Assembly: GCF_947507565.1 (NCBI RefSeq)
Contig: NC_089192.1
Coordinates: 558,001-622,000 of the forward strand
Direction: 5' to 3'
From: Oscarella lobularis
Lineage: Eukaryota; Porifera; Homoscleromorpha; Homosclerophorida; Oscarellidae
DNA: 64,000 nt
Position 1 is the stretch's first letter. Each line of letters opens with the position of its first letter. Under the pieces are notes generated by a model that did not search any database, was not told where the DNA came from, and worked only from the letters and a program-made list of their open reading frames with translations. Position numbers and translations under genes: made by a program. Shown piece by piece: positions 34,274-46,461 of this stretch.

Positions 34274-35075
34274 ACGTTATGGTATTCAGCGAAACTACTT
34301 GGTTGTTTGCTGTGCTTATTTTTGTCTACCTAAATAATGAGGTAAGGCTAATATGATGTATGCACTTAACGCACTTTACGTGTAGGCACGTGAGCGCGGG
34401 TGTTGCGAAATTTTTCGGCGTGGTGCCTTGCTTTCGGCTTTTGCGTTCTCGAATCGCGTTTGCGGCACTCGGTATGTGACTAGTTCATCGCGTTATCGTT
34501 TATACGTTCGTGATTTGCGTAGGGATTCGATCGCGAAGTCGATAAGATCGTTTTTGCCCGTAAGAAGTCGACTTAGCGAAATGCAACGAAGCAATGAAGC
34601 TTCACGTCGTCGTCCGGATTCGAACGATGCGTCTACGACGTGACTCGCGCTTCGCAATCGGTAAGAACATTGAAGGACCCCATAGTGGGGCCCCACATGT
34701 ACGGCGAAGCTCCCAAGACGTCGTTCCAACTCCCAGTGCATGACTGCACTCTAGTCACCGTTTCGTTCAATTCGCTGTGGTTGTTGGGGTCTCTCTTGGT
34801 TTTATTTTCAACGTACCGTGCGGCGTGCTGCAATCGATTTCATGCTATTCTTTTTTTCTTTTCCTAGGGGATGCTCCTTGCTTGCAAACAAAGTGCCTCT
34901 GTTATTTTTATTTATTGAGTTAAATAAGACATCTATGTATCTAAGCACCTATTTACAAGGTATCGTTTCATTGATTTTTCAATCACGTGCACATGTTTAG
35001 GTTGCTTTCTGCCATTGGCTCCCGGTATGCTCTTGATCAAGCGGCTGCGCCTACTTCTTTCTTTCTATTGTCAAG
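34274..35075. other. Intergenic, no gene seen
   Basis: This 0.8 kb follows NPC1. I find no exon-like frames with splice signals. A short palindrome GTGGGGCCCCAC lies near 34,685. The start at 34,400-34,650 is GC-rich and could hold an unrecognised transcript. Confidence 0.5.
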
Positions 35076-35527
35076 GTATATACTTATTGATTTCCCCGCG
35101 TCAGTTGTTTTATCGTGTAGTAGTTCCTCCAATCCGACGAGGCAGACGAAGCCATCCCTCTGTGGCCAAGAGCGATAAATAGGCCCTACCTCTGCAGAGG
35201 CTCTAGAGTTGCCTCCCCGCGTAAGGCTGAGCACTGGCGGGTAAATCAGTGACGCCCCTTGGAATTGCACCTGCGAGTGGCAGCTGGGATGTCAGTCCAC
35301 TCGCAGGTGCAATTCCAAGGGGCGTCACTGATTTACCCGCCAGTGCTCAGCCTTACACGGGGAGGCAACTCTATAGCCTCTGCAGAGGTGACGCCTATTT
35401 AACCTCTTGGCGACCGAGGGATGAACTGCGTCTGCCTGCCTCGTCGGATTGTGTGCATCTGCCTCGTCGGACTCAGAGAACCACTACACGACAAAACAAC
35501 TGATGCGGGGAGAATCAATAAAAATAC
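35076..35527. mobile_element. Foldback/MITE-like element with ~200-bp inverted arms
   Basis: The left arm (about 35,076-35,280) and right arm (35,297 to about 35,527) are inverted copies of each other around a 16-bp loop. The inner 60-70 bp pair almost perfectly (ggcgggtaaatcagtgacgc and its complement). Farther out the arms diverge but stay recognisable (CCGACGAGGCAGA, TCAGTTGTTTT.TCGTGTAG, CCCCGC, ATTGATT). The right arm has a small internal tandem duplication of ctgcctcgtcgga. There is no coding capacity. This is the form expected of a non-autonomous foldback transposon. I could not define target-site duplications. Confidence 0.8.
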
Positions 35528-36234
35528 TTCGACTGTGCACTGGCTCATCATCTGTAGAGACGTCGTTTAAAAGAAAAAGATCACAGAACGCGCACTCACT
35601 TCTTGCCTTTGCCCTAATTAAGAAATAATAATATAATAATAATAAAACAATTTATGCGGAAGCTATAAGATAATACCTTGCAAACAGGTGCTTAGCGCGG
35701 GAATGGCATCTTCATCTGACTTGTTGGATTGACAGAGGCAACTTCAGCTGATTTCAGCAATGGACTGAAAACACCGCCCCTTTGACTTTCTCAGAAGCTC
35801 TTGCCCTAAGAACAGAATGGCACATAAAACGTCAAAGCGAGGGGGAAGGAAGAGAGAGAGAGAGAGCGCGCGAGAGGTTCCCAAAAGGAGGCCCACGCAC
35901 GTGGAATTCAATTCATCATTGCGCGCGCCGCGTGATGAAGGCTAGCCGCATTGAAAACCAAACTGCGACTAGCTACGCGCACGAATTTGCCCCCCAGACA
36001 GTTAAAACTGGGTCCCCATTACGATGGATCGCATTATGGGGTCCCTCTTACCGGTTCCGAAGCGATTTACATCGCAGGCCACGTCGTCTGGATTCTAGAG
36101 ACATCAGCGTAGCATTTCGCTGCCTCTGCTAGCTTTCTTCAAAGCAGAAATCCGCAAGACACCCTTCCACCTTTTTGAACTTCGAGAAACAAGCATCCCG
36201 TATACTTAACGGCAACCTACCTGCGCACGCTAAA
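35528..36234. other. Intergenic upstream of SF3A2
   Basis: No gene seen. It includes an AG-rich microsatellite (gagagagagagagagcgcgc, about 35,850-35,872). Near 36,015-36,050 there is a near-palindromic stretch, GGGTCCCCATTACG...CATTATGGGGTCCC. The last 100-200 bp presumably contain the SF3A2 promoter. Confidence 0.5.
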
Positions 36235-37154
36235 ATGGACTTCCAACATCGTGCGGGTGGCAAAACAGGCGGAGGCGGCGTCGCGTCCGAAGCGGAGAGC
36301 AATGTAGATCGTCGAGAGCGCCTGCGCCTGCTCGCGCTCGAAACCATCGACCTAAACAAGGCGAGAGACTCCCTTCGCGAGGAAACGAAAAGCGGAAATG
36401 GACGTTTCTCGCGATTTAGGACCCCTACTTCATGCGAAATCACTTGGGAACCTACGAATGCAAGCTATGTCTCACACTACACAACAACGAGGGAAGCTAT
36501 TTGGCTCACACGCAGGGAAAACGCCACCAATCGAATTTGTACGGTGGAAGGGGGCCCGTATAATAACACTGAATTACCTCCAATTTGACGTCTTTCTTCA
36601 TTAGGGCGAGAAGAGCAGCCAAAGACGCGCAGGACGCTCCAACCCAGCCGGCTCTCGATAAGCCGAGAGTCGACTATAAGAGATTTGTCAAAATTGGTCG
36701 TCCTGGATACAAAGGTACAGCTCAAATTACAAAATTATCAATTTTAATACTAAGCGAATAGTTACCAAGCAACGAGATCCCGACTCTGGCCAGCATACTC
36801 TATTATTTCAGGTATTAGGTTTTCTGATGAATAACGATTTATTTTATAATTGCCTTATAGGTGGATTATCCTGAAATCGCCGAGGGCGTGATTCCTCTTC
36901 ATCGTTTCATGTCGGCTTACGAGCAAAGGCTCGAAGCTCCAGACCGAAGTTGCCAATACGTTTTATTTGCTGCCGAACCTTATGAAACGATCGGATTCAA
37001 GGTTCCGTCTAGGGAAGTCGACAAAGGCGATGGCAAGTGTTGGACGCACTGGAATCGTGACACTAAACAGGTATTGAAATATAAATCGATAATTTTTATT
37101 TATTCGTACCTTTTTGTCTAGTTTTTTCTCCAGTTCTTCTTCAAGACGCCGTGA
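36235..37154 (+). CDS. SF3A2: Splicing factor 3A subunit 2, short form
   Basis: Six exons (36235-36360, 36420-36538, 36605-36714, 36762-36811, 36861-37070, 37122-37154) give exactly 215 codons plus stop. The start MDFQHRAGGKTGGGGVASEA, the matrin-type zinc finger (YECKLCLTLHNNEGSYLAHT, then the GKRHQ step), RFVKIGRPGYKVTKQRD and the block VDYPEIAEG...HRFMSAYEQR follow SF3A2 closely. In eukaryotes it acts in the SF3a complex of the U2 snRNP. The protein stops at QFFFKTP, just where vertebrate SF3A2 begins its long proline-rich repeat tail, so that tail is absent. The first intron has a GC donor (36,361). Confidence 0.95.
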
Positions 37155-37276
37155 GACGAACTTTGCTTAGATTGTTTCTCGTTCTAAATACAATAGAAAG
37201 TATGTGCACGCGTTATTCCTACTCGTGACTCTCTCTTATCTATCATCACGTGCATCACGTGCATCGGTGCAAGGTC

Positions 37277-39386
37277 ATGAGACGTACCGTTTTCCTTCTT
37301 CTCGTTCTCGTTCAATTCTCGTCGATCGACGGGGCGCCTTGCGATAGGAAGCCCCTCATGGGACCGCCCGAGCATTTCGATCGCTATCGCGCCGCATCGC
37401 CGTTCGATTCGACGACCGATTCGAGATCGGTTATGCTCAAGAAAATCGACCTTCTACCGAACGATAAATACGAATCGGATTTTCACGTGGACAGTGGCAG
37501 CTATTTTACGCTCGCTCTCTTGTCGTCGAGCGAAGACGCTCTTAATCAATTTAAGATCGTCATTGAGGACCCGGACGGGGCCCCAGTTACGCCCTCACTC
37601 ACCACGAACGAAGAAATCGCCCTCGACGGTTTTGGCGTGCCGACGATAACGTTTGCCGTCACCGAACCCCAACCGGGCACGTGGAACGTCCGTATGACTC
37701 GCGTAACGGACGAAAACAACGCCGCTGATCTTTTGACGGCTTACATCCTCGTCGGTGTCCCGGATTCGGTGTACATGCAAACCGGACTGACGTCATACGA
37801 TCTACTCGTCGGTGATGTGGCTACATTCAAAACGCTTCCGGTCGACGCGGAAGGATTACAAAATCGAAAGACGGGAGCGTTATCTGACGTTAGCCCAAAT
37901 GCAAAATTTGACAACGCTCACGTGACGATTTACGAACCCGACGGGGACGTAATTCAAATGAGCTTAGAAAACGAAATGCGCCTTGATTCGGCGACGAATC
38001 AAAGCGTTCCCAGTGGGGTGTACGAAGGAAATTATAAGGCGGAAATAGCTGGGTTATACAAGGCCGTCGTTTCAGCGCAGGGAGACGTGCAGGACGGCGA
38101 AAAAGAGTTTGATTTCGGACGCACGTCTTGGCTACTATTCAACGTCGTCGAAAAAAGCGTAGAACTGACGGGAAAGGCCAACATCGACGACATCACGTTG
38201 GAATCGGACTGTTTAGATCAACTGCATTTGGGCATCAACGTCGGCGTAAAAACGACGAATGGGGAAAGCTACAGGGCGTACGGTGAGGTCTGGGGAAAGA
38301 GTCTCCTAACGGGAAAGGACGTCCCTATTGGCTGGATTAGCGGAATAACCCAACCCAAGCCATTTCCCTTGCTAACCGAAGCGATACGACTACGCATCGA
38401 CTTGTCGTACCTCGTCAAAGCGTTGGCGCGTCCGCCGTTCACGCTGCGCAATTTCCGCGTCGAAGAGACCGCCACCTTCATCACAGTTTCCAAAGCGGAT
38501 AGCATTGGCATTGACGTCACATTGACGCAGTCTACGTCGCTCGTTAGCATTCTAAAAGGAAGGGAGAAATTTCGAACGGGATGCGGAAAGTCGAGCGTTT
38601 CCAACGCGACCAAAGCGACGGGAGACGGACCCATCGTTCTCGCCCACGGCTATTGCGCTCAACAAAACTCGTTTCCCCTCGAACACTTTACAAATCCCGT
38701 CGTTTTTGAAGACTTTGGCAAATCGCGTTACACTGATGAATACGCCGTATTACTTTGCGATTTTACCAAGGAATACGAGTCTTTCAGTATCGTAGGTCAT
38801 TCGCACGGGGGTCTCGCGTCCGTTCACCTCTACACCTACTACGAAACCGGCATCGATAGAGCGGTACGTTCCACGACGTCATTTCGTATTATTTATCTAT
38901 TTATTTTGAATTAATAATAGACTGGGGGACGTTTGGTGCAAAGTGTCGGGTCCCCTTACGGCGGCTGCCCCCTCGCCGGTCTCTTGGCTGTAATAGGAGA
39001 TATATTGGGCATTGGGTGCGGTGAAAATCCTGATCTCACTTATAACGGTGCGACTCGCTGGGCCAAACTACTTCCCGAAGAAAATCAACAAAACGTCTAC
39101 TTCTATACGACCCAGGTAATGCTGACTAATCATCTAGGAGTTCATTCATAGTGAGGATTTATTTTAGTATGATACGGGAGGGCTGATTAACTATTGCTTA
39201 CTTCCTGCCCAAGCTGTGCTTGGCTGGCCAAACGACGGTATAGTCGAGACGTCGAGGACTCAGCTTCCGTACGGCAACTACGTAAATCACAAAAAGGGCG
39301 AATGTCACATGAAGGGAATGAAATGGCCGCCGCAGGCGAAAGATCCCGAAAGAGCTCAAGAGATCAATGCCGCAGCGGCGCGCTGA
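37277..39386 (+). CDS. Secreted alpha/beta-hydrolase (lipase-like) with N-terminal extension
   Basis: Exons 37277-38863, 38921-39115 and 39168-39386 join in frame. A signal peptide (VFLLLVLVQFSSIDG) leads into about 430 residues of apparent beta-sandwich modules (DSGSYFTLALLSS, DPDGAPVTPS, EPQPGTWNVRMTR). These look like repeated extracellular domains seen in secreted proteins, but I cannot name them. The C-terminal 200 residues are hydrolase-like: PIVLAHGYCAQQNSF, then the nucleophile elbow IVGHSHGGLASVHL (Ser in G-H-S-H-G), then SVGSPYGGCPLAG. The acid is not obvious; a His may be in VNHKKGECHM. Triacylglycerol-lipase-like folds use G-x-S-x-G, so an esterase or lipase role is likely. The substrate is unknown. 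Confidence 0.75.
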
Positions 39387-39414
39387 ATTGACTTTGTCTC
39401 TTTCGAAAAACTTA

Positions 39415-41169
39415 TTATGAATTAAATGTCTTTGGCGTGTTCTCTGTAAAACAAGTGTGCGCGAATTGCGCTAGAACCTTTTCCGTTAGAGTGATCCCCG
39501 TTGGGAAAAAATCCTCCGTGAAGCCGATGTGTCCGCCCACTTTCGTTTTCATTAGAATCAAGTAGGGATTCGTTTGAAAAACGTCAGTGGGTATCGCTAC
39601 GAAAAAAATAATCATTTCAGTTATTGATTTTTTTTCTCTACCGTATCCGGGCGAGAATGGGTCGTCCTCTGCATTCAATGCCAAATATGGGACTTTGATT
39701 TTAGCCATGGAAGCGAGAGGAGTCGCTTCTCTGTAATATTCCTGCCACGATGCATATCCATACATTGGACAAATGATACGACTATCTATCTCCGTCATGG
39801 TCCTTGCCTATAGAAACAAACGTTCTCTAATATGACTCTAATGCAGGGAGCTCGTTCCACCTGGAGGCCATAATCCAAGTCAAATGGAAGTCTATCCTTA
39901 TTAGCGTCGAAAATTTTTCTATGTCTAAACGATATCGTGTAATTATGAAATTAATTAGGAGAATTCCCTTTGACCTTCTATAAAGTCCTCTCGTTTTTAG
40001 AATGAGATACGTCCCCGCTGTCATGTGAGTAAGAGGTGCTTCGATCGTTTCCTTCGACCGAAATAATTCGTAGGGCATCGATATGACCATAGCACCGGCA
40101 ATAGACTTTTCCTTAGCCTCGGAGCCCAAGTGACCCAGATAGTGAGTCACTTGAAGACTAAAAGTCACCACTAATTATTTACCCAAGTCTCGTCGTTGTA
40201 CGAGATTTTTTTTCTTACGCTCCTAATGATATCCCTACTAAAAATATTTCCGACGTAGGGAACTTCTTTGCTATGTGATTGTGTATGGTTCGCACGTCCT
40301 CGAACGATGTAGCACAATAGGTTCTAGGTGTCTGAAAATCGATAGTCAGCCCCCCGAATTAACGTACGTTTTACAAAGCTTGAGATTGCTTAATTTTCTT
40401 TTCTGGCAAAATTGATATAAATCTAGCGACTGATGATTTCTAACCCCCCCTGACACGTTCTTACCGTGAGCGGCGTATCCTGGTTGCCTCGTTGAGTCAA
40501 AATAACGCAACTAAAAATATCAATACAAATTAATTAATTAATTAAGTAAAAAATCACCCGTATCCTTTCTCGATGACTGCAGCGGCAATATGCTGAGCAT
40601 AAGGCTCTTCGCTTCCACCTAAAAAAACACTTAAAATAGCTAGCCCTTAGGACTAAGAGATACTTGCCTGTAACGCCTGGTATGACGACTACGATCCGGT
40701 CACGCCCACGTAAACTTCTTGTTCCCTTTTCCGTTATCCAATCGATGCAGAAAAGGCCGCCGTCTGCGCCCGAAAGCGTTTCCCTAGTAGCGAAACGATG
40801 TTTCGCGCGCTCTCGTTCGTTAGCGACGCTTCGATACCTCGAGAATTCGATCGACGGCGGCGTTCGTTGAAAAATGCAGCGAACGATCGTTCGCGCGTGT
40901 CCGCCCGCCGTCCAAATTGTCGGGTAGAAGGTCGCGAACATGGCCGGGCAGTGGGCTCGCAGAAAGCGCTCGATTGGCGAGCGCGAACAGTGGATATCGG
41001 GTTGGTGTACGACGAATGTGACGTAATACGAAGCGTAGGCGAGCGCGAACAGCGAAAACAGGGTGAAATACAGCTTATCGGACGTCGTTACGATGACGGC
41101 GAGATGAAAGAAACCGAGGACTAACAATACGCGTACGTTGTCGCTCCTAAGCGCCATCGGCGGCTCCAT
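39415..41169 (-). CDS. ABHD3: ABHD1/ABHD3-type alpha/beta hydrolase
   Basis: The N-terminus has two hydrophobic segments (VLLVLGFFHLAVIVTTSD; LYFTLFSLFALAYASYYV), as expected of a membrane-anchored ABHD1/3 protein. Then come FYPTIWTAGGHARTIVR, VVIPGVTGGSEEPYAQHI, VILTQRGNQDTPLT, the elbow FLVGISLGALQVTHYL (nucleophile Ser), LNAEDDPFSPG (acid Asp) and GGHIGFTEDF (His). The three catalytic residues are therefore all visible. The usual G-x-S-x-G-G is G-I-S-L-G-A here. Vertebrate ABHD3 cleaves medium-chain phosphatidylcholines; the substrate here is not known. The first intron uses a GC donor (40,666). It is convergent with the upstream hydrolase gene, only 28 bp between the stops, and divergent from ELOA with 99 bp between start codons. 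Confidence 0.9.
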
Positions 41170-41268
41170 AAGGTCGAAAATTCTTACGGGCGAGAGAACA
41201 GGGCGGATCTCTAACGCGCGCTCGGGGACTAGGATTTCGGGCAGGATCGACCAGGTAGACTGTCTAAA

Positions 41269-42843
41269 ATGAATGAAAACGAGGAAAAACGAGTTCGGAG
41301 GCTGCAGAGAAAGCTCGAAGAGGCCGTTCGAGGAACAATCAATGTAAGAAAAACAAAAGGAAGAGGAGCCCCTTTGATCTCATTCACCGTGGGGTGGAGA
41401 GCAGACTTCGAAAGCGGTACACTATCTCAAAGAACTAGACAAGATTCCTATGACAATAGAAATACTTCAGGTAAGGATATAAATAGAAACGTGTCCTGGT
41501 ATAAATACTAGCAATTTCGATATGATTTCTTCTCTAAAGGCAACCAGTATAGGAAAGACCGTAAACAGCGTGCGAAAGCTCAACGTCGACGCGTCGCACG
41601 CCGCCAAGCATTTAGTGAAAAAATGGCAGGCGATTGTGAAGGCCGTAGCGGCGGCGACGACGGCGGAAGACGGTGGTGGTAGTAGGGCCAGGAGAAAAGA
41701 CGAACCGGCGCAGAAAAAGAAAAAGAAAATTATGCCAACGCCCGTCGATGTGCCCAGTACGAGTTATAGGCCACCTACGACTGTCCATTCTTCTCGTCTG
41801 CCCCCCGCGCCGCTGCCGCCACCGCCGCCGCCGCCTCCGCCCCCGCCGCCGGCCAAATCAAAACATGCAGGTAATTACTTGTAAGTATATACATTTTTCA
41901 ATTAAAATCGACTTTTTATGTTCAGCGACCTTGGATGCTGATTTTTCAGTGTCGAAGCGAGGACGATCGGTCGTCTATTCGGGGAGAAAGAAGACGCGGG
42001 AAGTGCAGACGGTGCAGAGCCTCTTTGAACTGAGCATGAAAGTTCTCATGGACAATATCGACTGTATATGAAAAAAAGCGGTTCCACTGAAAACCATTAC
42101 TTATCAATGTTTTTTTCTAGCTCTGCACGAAGTGGGAGGAACGCCTTATTTCGTTTTACAGCCACTACTTCAGAAGTAATCTTGTTATTAAATAATTTAT
42201 CTGTTTAATTCGTATTTGTTTAGATGTACTCCTGTTCAACTGTATCATTTGGAGGACTGTAATCCGGTTAGAAAATTCGTTTTCTCCCCCTCCCTCTATC
42301 TTATAGTTCCCTTAGCACTTTCTTGAGGATACGGATGGCTTGTGGAAGGGCCACTGTCAACGTGACTTCAAGAAGTTCTCTCCAAAGGAAAATCAGACTT
42401 GGAGAGAACTCTACGTGGTTTGTTTATACCCAAATATATTACCATACGTGATTACTGAAGGAAGTGGGGTGGGGATTAGGAAAAGTTTGAAGAACGCGAG
42501 GAGAAATTGAAATCGTTGACGGCGAAAATCAACAAAAAGAAAATGGAACACGAAGAGGAAATGAAAGGTGCACTTCGTCATAAATCATTCAAGACAAAAA
42601 ATGAACCCGGAGTCATTTAGGAAAACAGGTTAAACTTGCCAAGGCGACCGCCTTGAAACCGTCGCGCGGTTTCGGCTCAAGGCATTCGCCGTATCCGGCT
42701 CCCAAACCCCAAGGCAAGTCAAAGTCTTACAACAATCGATTTGCTATACGAACGGTTCTACTTTCTCAGCTCCGCCTCTGATGGCGAAAGTGAAGCACAT
42801 GATCATGCAGCAGAAAAAGCAGGGAAGATGGACGAGAAAGTAG
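41269..42843 (+). CDS. ELOA: Elongin A
   Basis: Ten exons give 355 codons in frame. The N-terminal TFIIS-N (LW) domain is seen in HYLKELDKIPMTIEILQ and TSIGKTVNSVRKLNVDASH. A lysine tract and polyproline run (around 41,815-41,855) follow. The C-terminal elongin-A domain holds QSLFELSMKVLMDNIDSLHE, PVQLYHLEDCNPHFLEDTDG, LWKGHCQRDFKKFS and WRELYVKKFEEREEKLKSL. The LF-E-LSMKVL segment corresponds to the BC box that binds Elongin C. In animals Elongin A stimulates RNA polymerase II elongation and serves as an adaptor in a Cullin-5 ligase. It is much shorter than the vertebrate protein because of a small central linker. One intron has a GC donor (42,714). Confidence 0.93.
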
Positions 42844-43648
42844 TGATGTAGCCTACGATGTACCATCTGTACATACTTGTGTGTATTATTTATATGAATT
42901 GCAGTAGTCAGAGGAGGACAACAGTACTGTAGAGCCTTTGTCTATATACTAATAATAGTACTTTCGACTTTTTTTTGTAGTGTAGTTTGTTCCTGCGCTG
43001 GTCTGGTCTACAGTCTCGTCTAGGAGTCCTTCCCGTCTAGTTCGCTTCCTGGACTAATAGGATGCGCTATTCTTAGTTTTCCCTTGGGGCCTCTCTATGG
43101 AACCTCTTTCTAATCGTTGTACGTCCAGTTCTGATTAACCTCGGGCCTAATACCAATGTGTACCTGATTATTAGGACGATCATGACGTAGAGAAGCTTTT
43201 TGAGTTGGCAGATCGCTGAGGAGTGATCGCTACGGCCCTGCATCTCGCGAAATCGGCCCTACACGTCGTGGATCTCTGTCTTGCGAGGCTGATCGTGTCC
43301 TAATGTTGCCGCTGCACTAATACAGCGTTCAAAAGATGCAAATGAGAGCAAATTTGTCCAGTATCGGAGCGACGAGCAGATTTGAACGATTTGACAGCGC
43401 GCGCTACGTCGCAAACCAGACTCCCGGTTAATGACGTCAACAAAATGATATTTCTACGGCGGCTAGTACAAAACGTCAATTAATCATGCAGCCTAAAAGA
43501 ACTACGTGGCTTAGCTAACGATAGAAATAGCAGCCACGAGATGCAGCAGTTTCATTGAATTAGGAAGTGACCCATGATCAGCAAACGTGCGCTTCCTTAT
43601 ATTTTTAAGAGAGTTAGGTTAGCACCGCATTACCTCTTCCATAGACGT
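42844..43648. other. Intergenic between ELOA and the CUB cluster
   Basis: I see no gene in this 0.8 kb. It should hold the ELOA 3' end and, as the gene is convergent, the 3' end of the first CUB gene. Confidence 0.5.
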
Positions 43649-44684
43649 CATCATTCAACCCCATGCGGAATTCGATTCAAATTGGTGTATTTGCAAAGGA
43701 AACCCTTTCCCTGGCTCATTTCATCTGACCAAAAGACGACTTTGATTTTTCCGCCTTTCGTCTCCTCGTATCTGATATCAGCACGAGGTTTGGTCACTTT
43801 CATCATCGCCGCCTTTTTAGCACTGTTGTGGTTTGGTGGCCACTTACCGCAGAAAGCGACGTAGTTCTCCTTTCCAGAGTCATTCTTGCACGGTCCAGAT
43901 TCTTCTTCCTCGCACTCTTTGCACCGCAACGACTCATTCGATTTCTCGCACCAATTCTTCTTCCGCACTTCCCCTATGATCTGTAAGTAGTCGCGCTTCT
44001 TTTGCTCGACGACCGAGCGACTGCATACGCCGGTGTTGCAGTCCCCCGGAGACGTGTCGAGGTCGATATATGGGCAAACAATCGTCGCTCGCTCGCCCGG
44101 CCTAATAAGAAAAGTCCACACGCATTTGACCATTTTAGGATAAAGGCGACCGAACCTAAACAAAAAGTATAAGTATAAGAGCGGGGACTTGGTTATCTTT
44201 TTCCCCCTCCCTTCTCCCTTACACTTTCGACGAGTTGATCGTCTCTTGTCTGTCGTTGAGATGAGCCTCGTAAAACGGTGCTCCACTTCTTCGATAGGCA
44301 GGACATCTGACAAGAAGACAACTTCTTCTACGGCTCTTGCCTTTCTTTGGGAAAAATCTTACGATCCTCTGAACGTCTTTTCCATGTGATAACAGACGAC
44401 GAAACTAGAAGCGAGAAATGATTTGTGTGTGCGAAGGAAGGAATTAAGGGGGGTGTACATGCACTTACTGGTGCTGAGGGGACTTCTCCGAAGTCGCAGC
44501 AGCGCCCACGTCATTGCGAGAAGACGGAGAACGTGCATCTGGACGTCGTAGTGTTGGAGGCAAAAAGACCTCTAGCGTTCTAAGTACTGTATACACCTCT
44601 TAGGTCCAGCGCTGCCGCCTCCCCACCGATAACGCAGCAGACAAAGAGTAGAAGAAGATTGGGTTCGTAGCTCATCGACGCCAT
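43649..44684 (-). CDS. Secreted Cys-rich CUB-domain protein, paralogue 1
   Basis: Starting at 44,684 the first exon encodes a signal peptide (PNLLLLFVCCVIGG). Small exons add a Ser/Ala-rich segment, FVVCYHMEKTFRGS, and CPAYRRSGAPFYEAHLND. The last exon carries a CUB-like domain: G-RLYPKMVKCVWTFLIRPGE, CPYIDLDTSPGDC, a hydrophilic insert with paired cysteines (CEKSNESLRCKECEEEE), VAFCGKW, and KIKVVFWSDEMSQGKGFLC. CUB hallmarks present are C-x-W-x-F, D-Y-L-Q-I, F-C-G and the F-x-S-D...G-F ending. It stops at RIPHGVE. This is the 3'-most member of a four-gene tandem cluster. An extracellular role is certain from the signal peptide; the function is unknown. Confidence 0.82.
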
Positions 44685-45306
44685 GGCGCGCGTTGGCTGA
44701 CTTTGCGGGCGGCCAGCTGGCTTTATAGGTGAGCTCCGCGCCAGTGATGTCAAGGGACAATCCCCCGCGTGCGTATGATCGAGGCGTGCTGCCCACGTGT
44801 AGAAGGAGTGGAGAAGATAATTATCTGTTGACTTTGTCACTCTTCCAGATTGCGGTTTCGCGCTCGAACGCTAAAATCCCAGATGACGAGAGGGCGACAC
44901 GTCTGGAACTGAAGTGACAAAGTAAGTGCTACCTAAAAGAATATCCTGTCTTCCATCATTAGCTTAGGACTTGGGTGGGCTTACGCTCATTGTTTTTCCT
45001 GTGCAGCCAGTCTCCCGCGTACTCGTATAACCGCTGAGTCGACACTTCGTAAAAATAGACGATGACGAAATAGTACATGAACAGATAGATATTCAGTCAA
45101 TGGAGAGATTAATTTATAAGCGCAGTAGTGGACTGTGATATAAAATAACTGTACTGTACTCATGCGTTCCATATAGTGTACATGCGTTGTAGTCAACTTA
45201 ATACTCGGATACCTATTGCCTGAATACTTTCCTTAGTCGAATCAAATATCATCAGAACCATCTTTTACCACTAGGAATGGAATTGCGTACTGGCCAATAT
45301 TGAAGA
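44685..45306. other. Intergenic between CUB genes 1 and 2
   Basis: About 0.6 kb with no exon-like sequence. It contains the promoter side of CUB gene 1 (an AT-rich core near 44,720, CTTTATAGG, could be a TATA-like element) and the 3' side of gene 2. Confidence 0.45.
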
Positions 45307-46461
45307 TTAGTGAACACGTACGTACCCACAATCCCGCTTCAAATAGTCAACACGAGAGATTTTATTTTCATTGGCCGCTGACAGCCATTTTTCTATGACG
45401 TCTTGACGCCGTTTGAGAACTGGAAACGGGACAGGTGATAAATGTAATAAAATATCAGGTATGTCTTACCACAGGGATTAGGCACTCCACTGCCAATACT
45501 TCTCGGACTAACATGTTTAGAATTAAAAGGTCGATTCAAATTGACATATTTGCAAAAGAATCCTTTTCCCTGCCTCAATTCATCTGACCAAAAGACAACC
45601 TTTATCTTTCCCCCCTTCGTCTCCTCGTAGCTGATATCAGCACGAGGTTTGGACATTTTGCTCGACGACCAATTACCACAAAACGTGACGTAATTATCCT
45701 TTTCCTTTTTACACGACGACGACGACGACGACGACGCGGATTTCGTCATGGTCATGCATTCGTTGCACGAACTCTTCCCGACGCACCGATCCTTCTTCAC
45801 TTCGCCGACAATCTGCAAATAGTCGCGATGCTTCGTATCGACAACCGAACGACTGCAAACGCCGGCGCCACAATCCCCCGAATAGGTGTCGAGTTCGAGC
45901 GTCGGGCATCCAATCGCGGCTCGCTCGCCCGGCTTTATATAAAACGTCCACACGCACTTGACGTTATTGGGATAAACGCTGCCTAGACTAACAGGAAATA
46001 AAAAGGTTGTTCGGGAAATGAGCGTGCGTGGTCGCCTACACTTTGGTTGAATTAATGAACTCCTGGACGTCATTGAGATGCGTTTGATAGAGAAGCTTGG
46101 ATCTCGAATACACAGGGCATCTTTGTGTAAGAGAACGCTCTCACGTCTACTTTCGTTGCTTTGACTATATATATGTATGTGTTTACTTGTTCGATCCTTT
46201 GAATTTCTTTGTCATGTGGTAACAAGCAACGAAACTGAATAGGAAATGCAAGTACTTGTATTTGCGTGCAACTGAGACGACGGTTACCTTCTAGGTAAGT
46301 CTAAGTTCTCGGTGGTGGACCCGTCACCTGATTCTAGAAATAAGGAAGCTAAGGAGATGAGGAGGGGGGGGGAGAGCCTCGTTCTGTTTACCTTTCGGAT
46401 CTTGCGCTGCCGCACTGGCGGCACCAAGGCAACAGACGAGGAGGAGAGCAATCTTGCACAT
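45307..46461 (-). CDS. Secreted Cys-rich CUB-domain protein, paralogue 2
   Basis: The signal peptide exon begins at 46,461 (MCKIALLLVCCLGAASAAA). Then come a short acidic exon (SGDGSTTENLDLP), FVACYHMTKKFKGSNK, CPVYSRSKLLYQTHLNDVQE, and the CUB exon (SVYPNNVKCVWTFYIKPGE, DYLQIVGEVKKDRC, a poly-Ser run coded by a CGA/TCG-type microsatellite near 45,717, VTFCGNW, KIKVVFWSDELRQGKGFFC). After PNPCG a final exon adds VLKRRQDVIEKWLSAANENK and ends YVRVH at 45,307. The exon layout and phases match the neighbouring paralogues, so the cluster arose by tandem duplication. Function unknown. Confidence 0.82.

Noticed and set aside
42844-43648. Possible tRNA or other RNA gene in the ELOA/CUB intergenic region
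   Set aside because: I found no cloverleaf with A- and B-box consensus. A tRNAscan-SE run would settle it.
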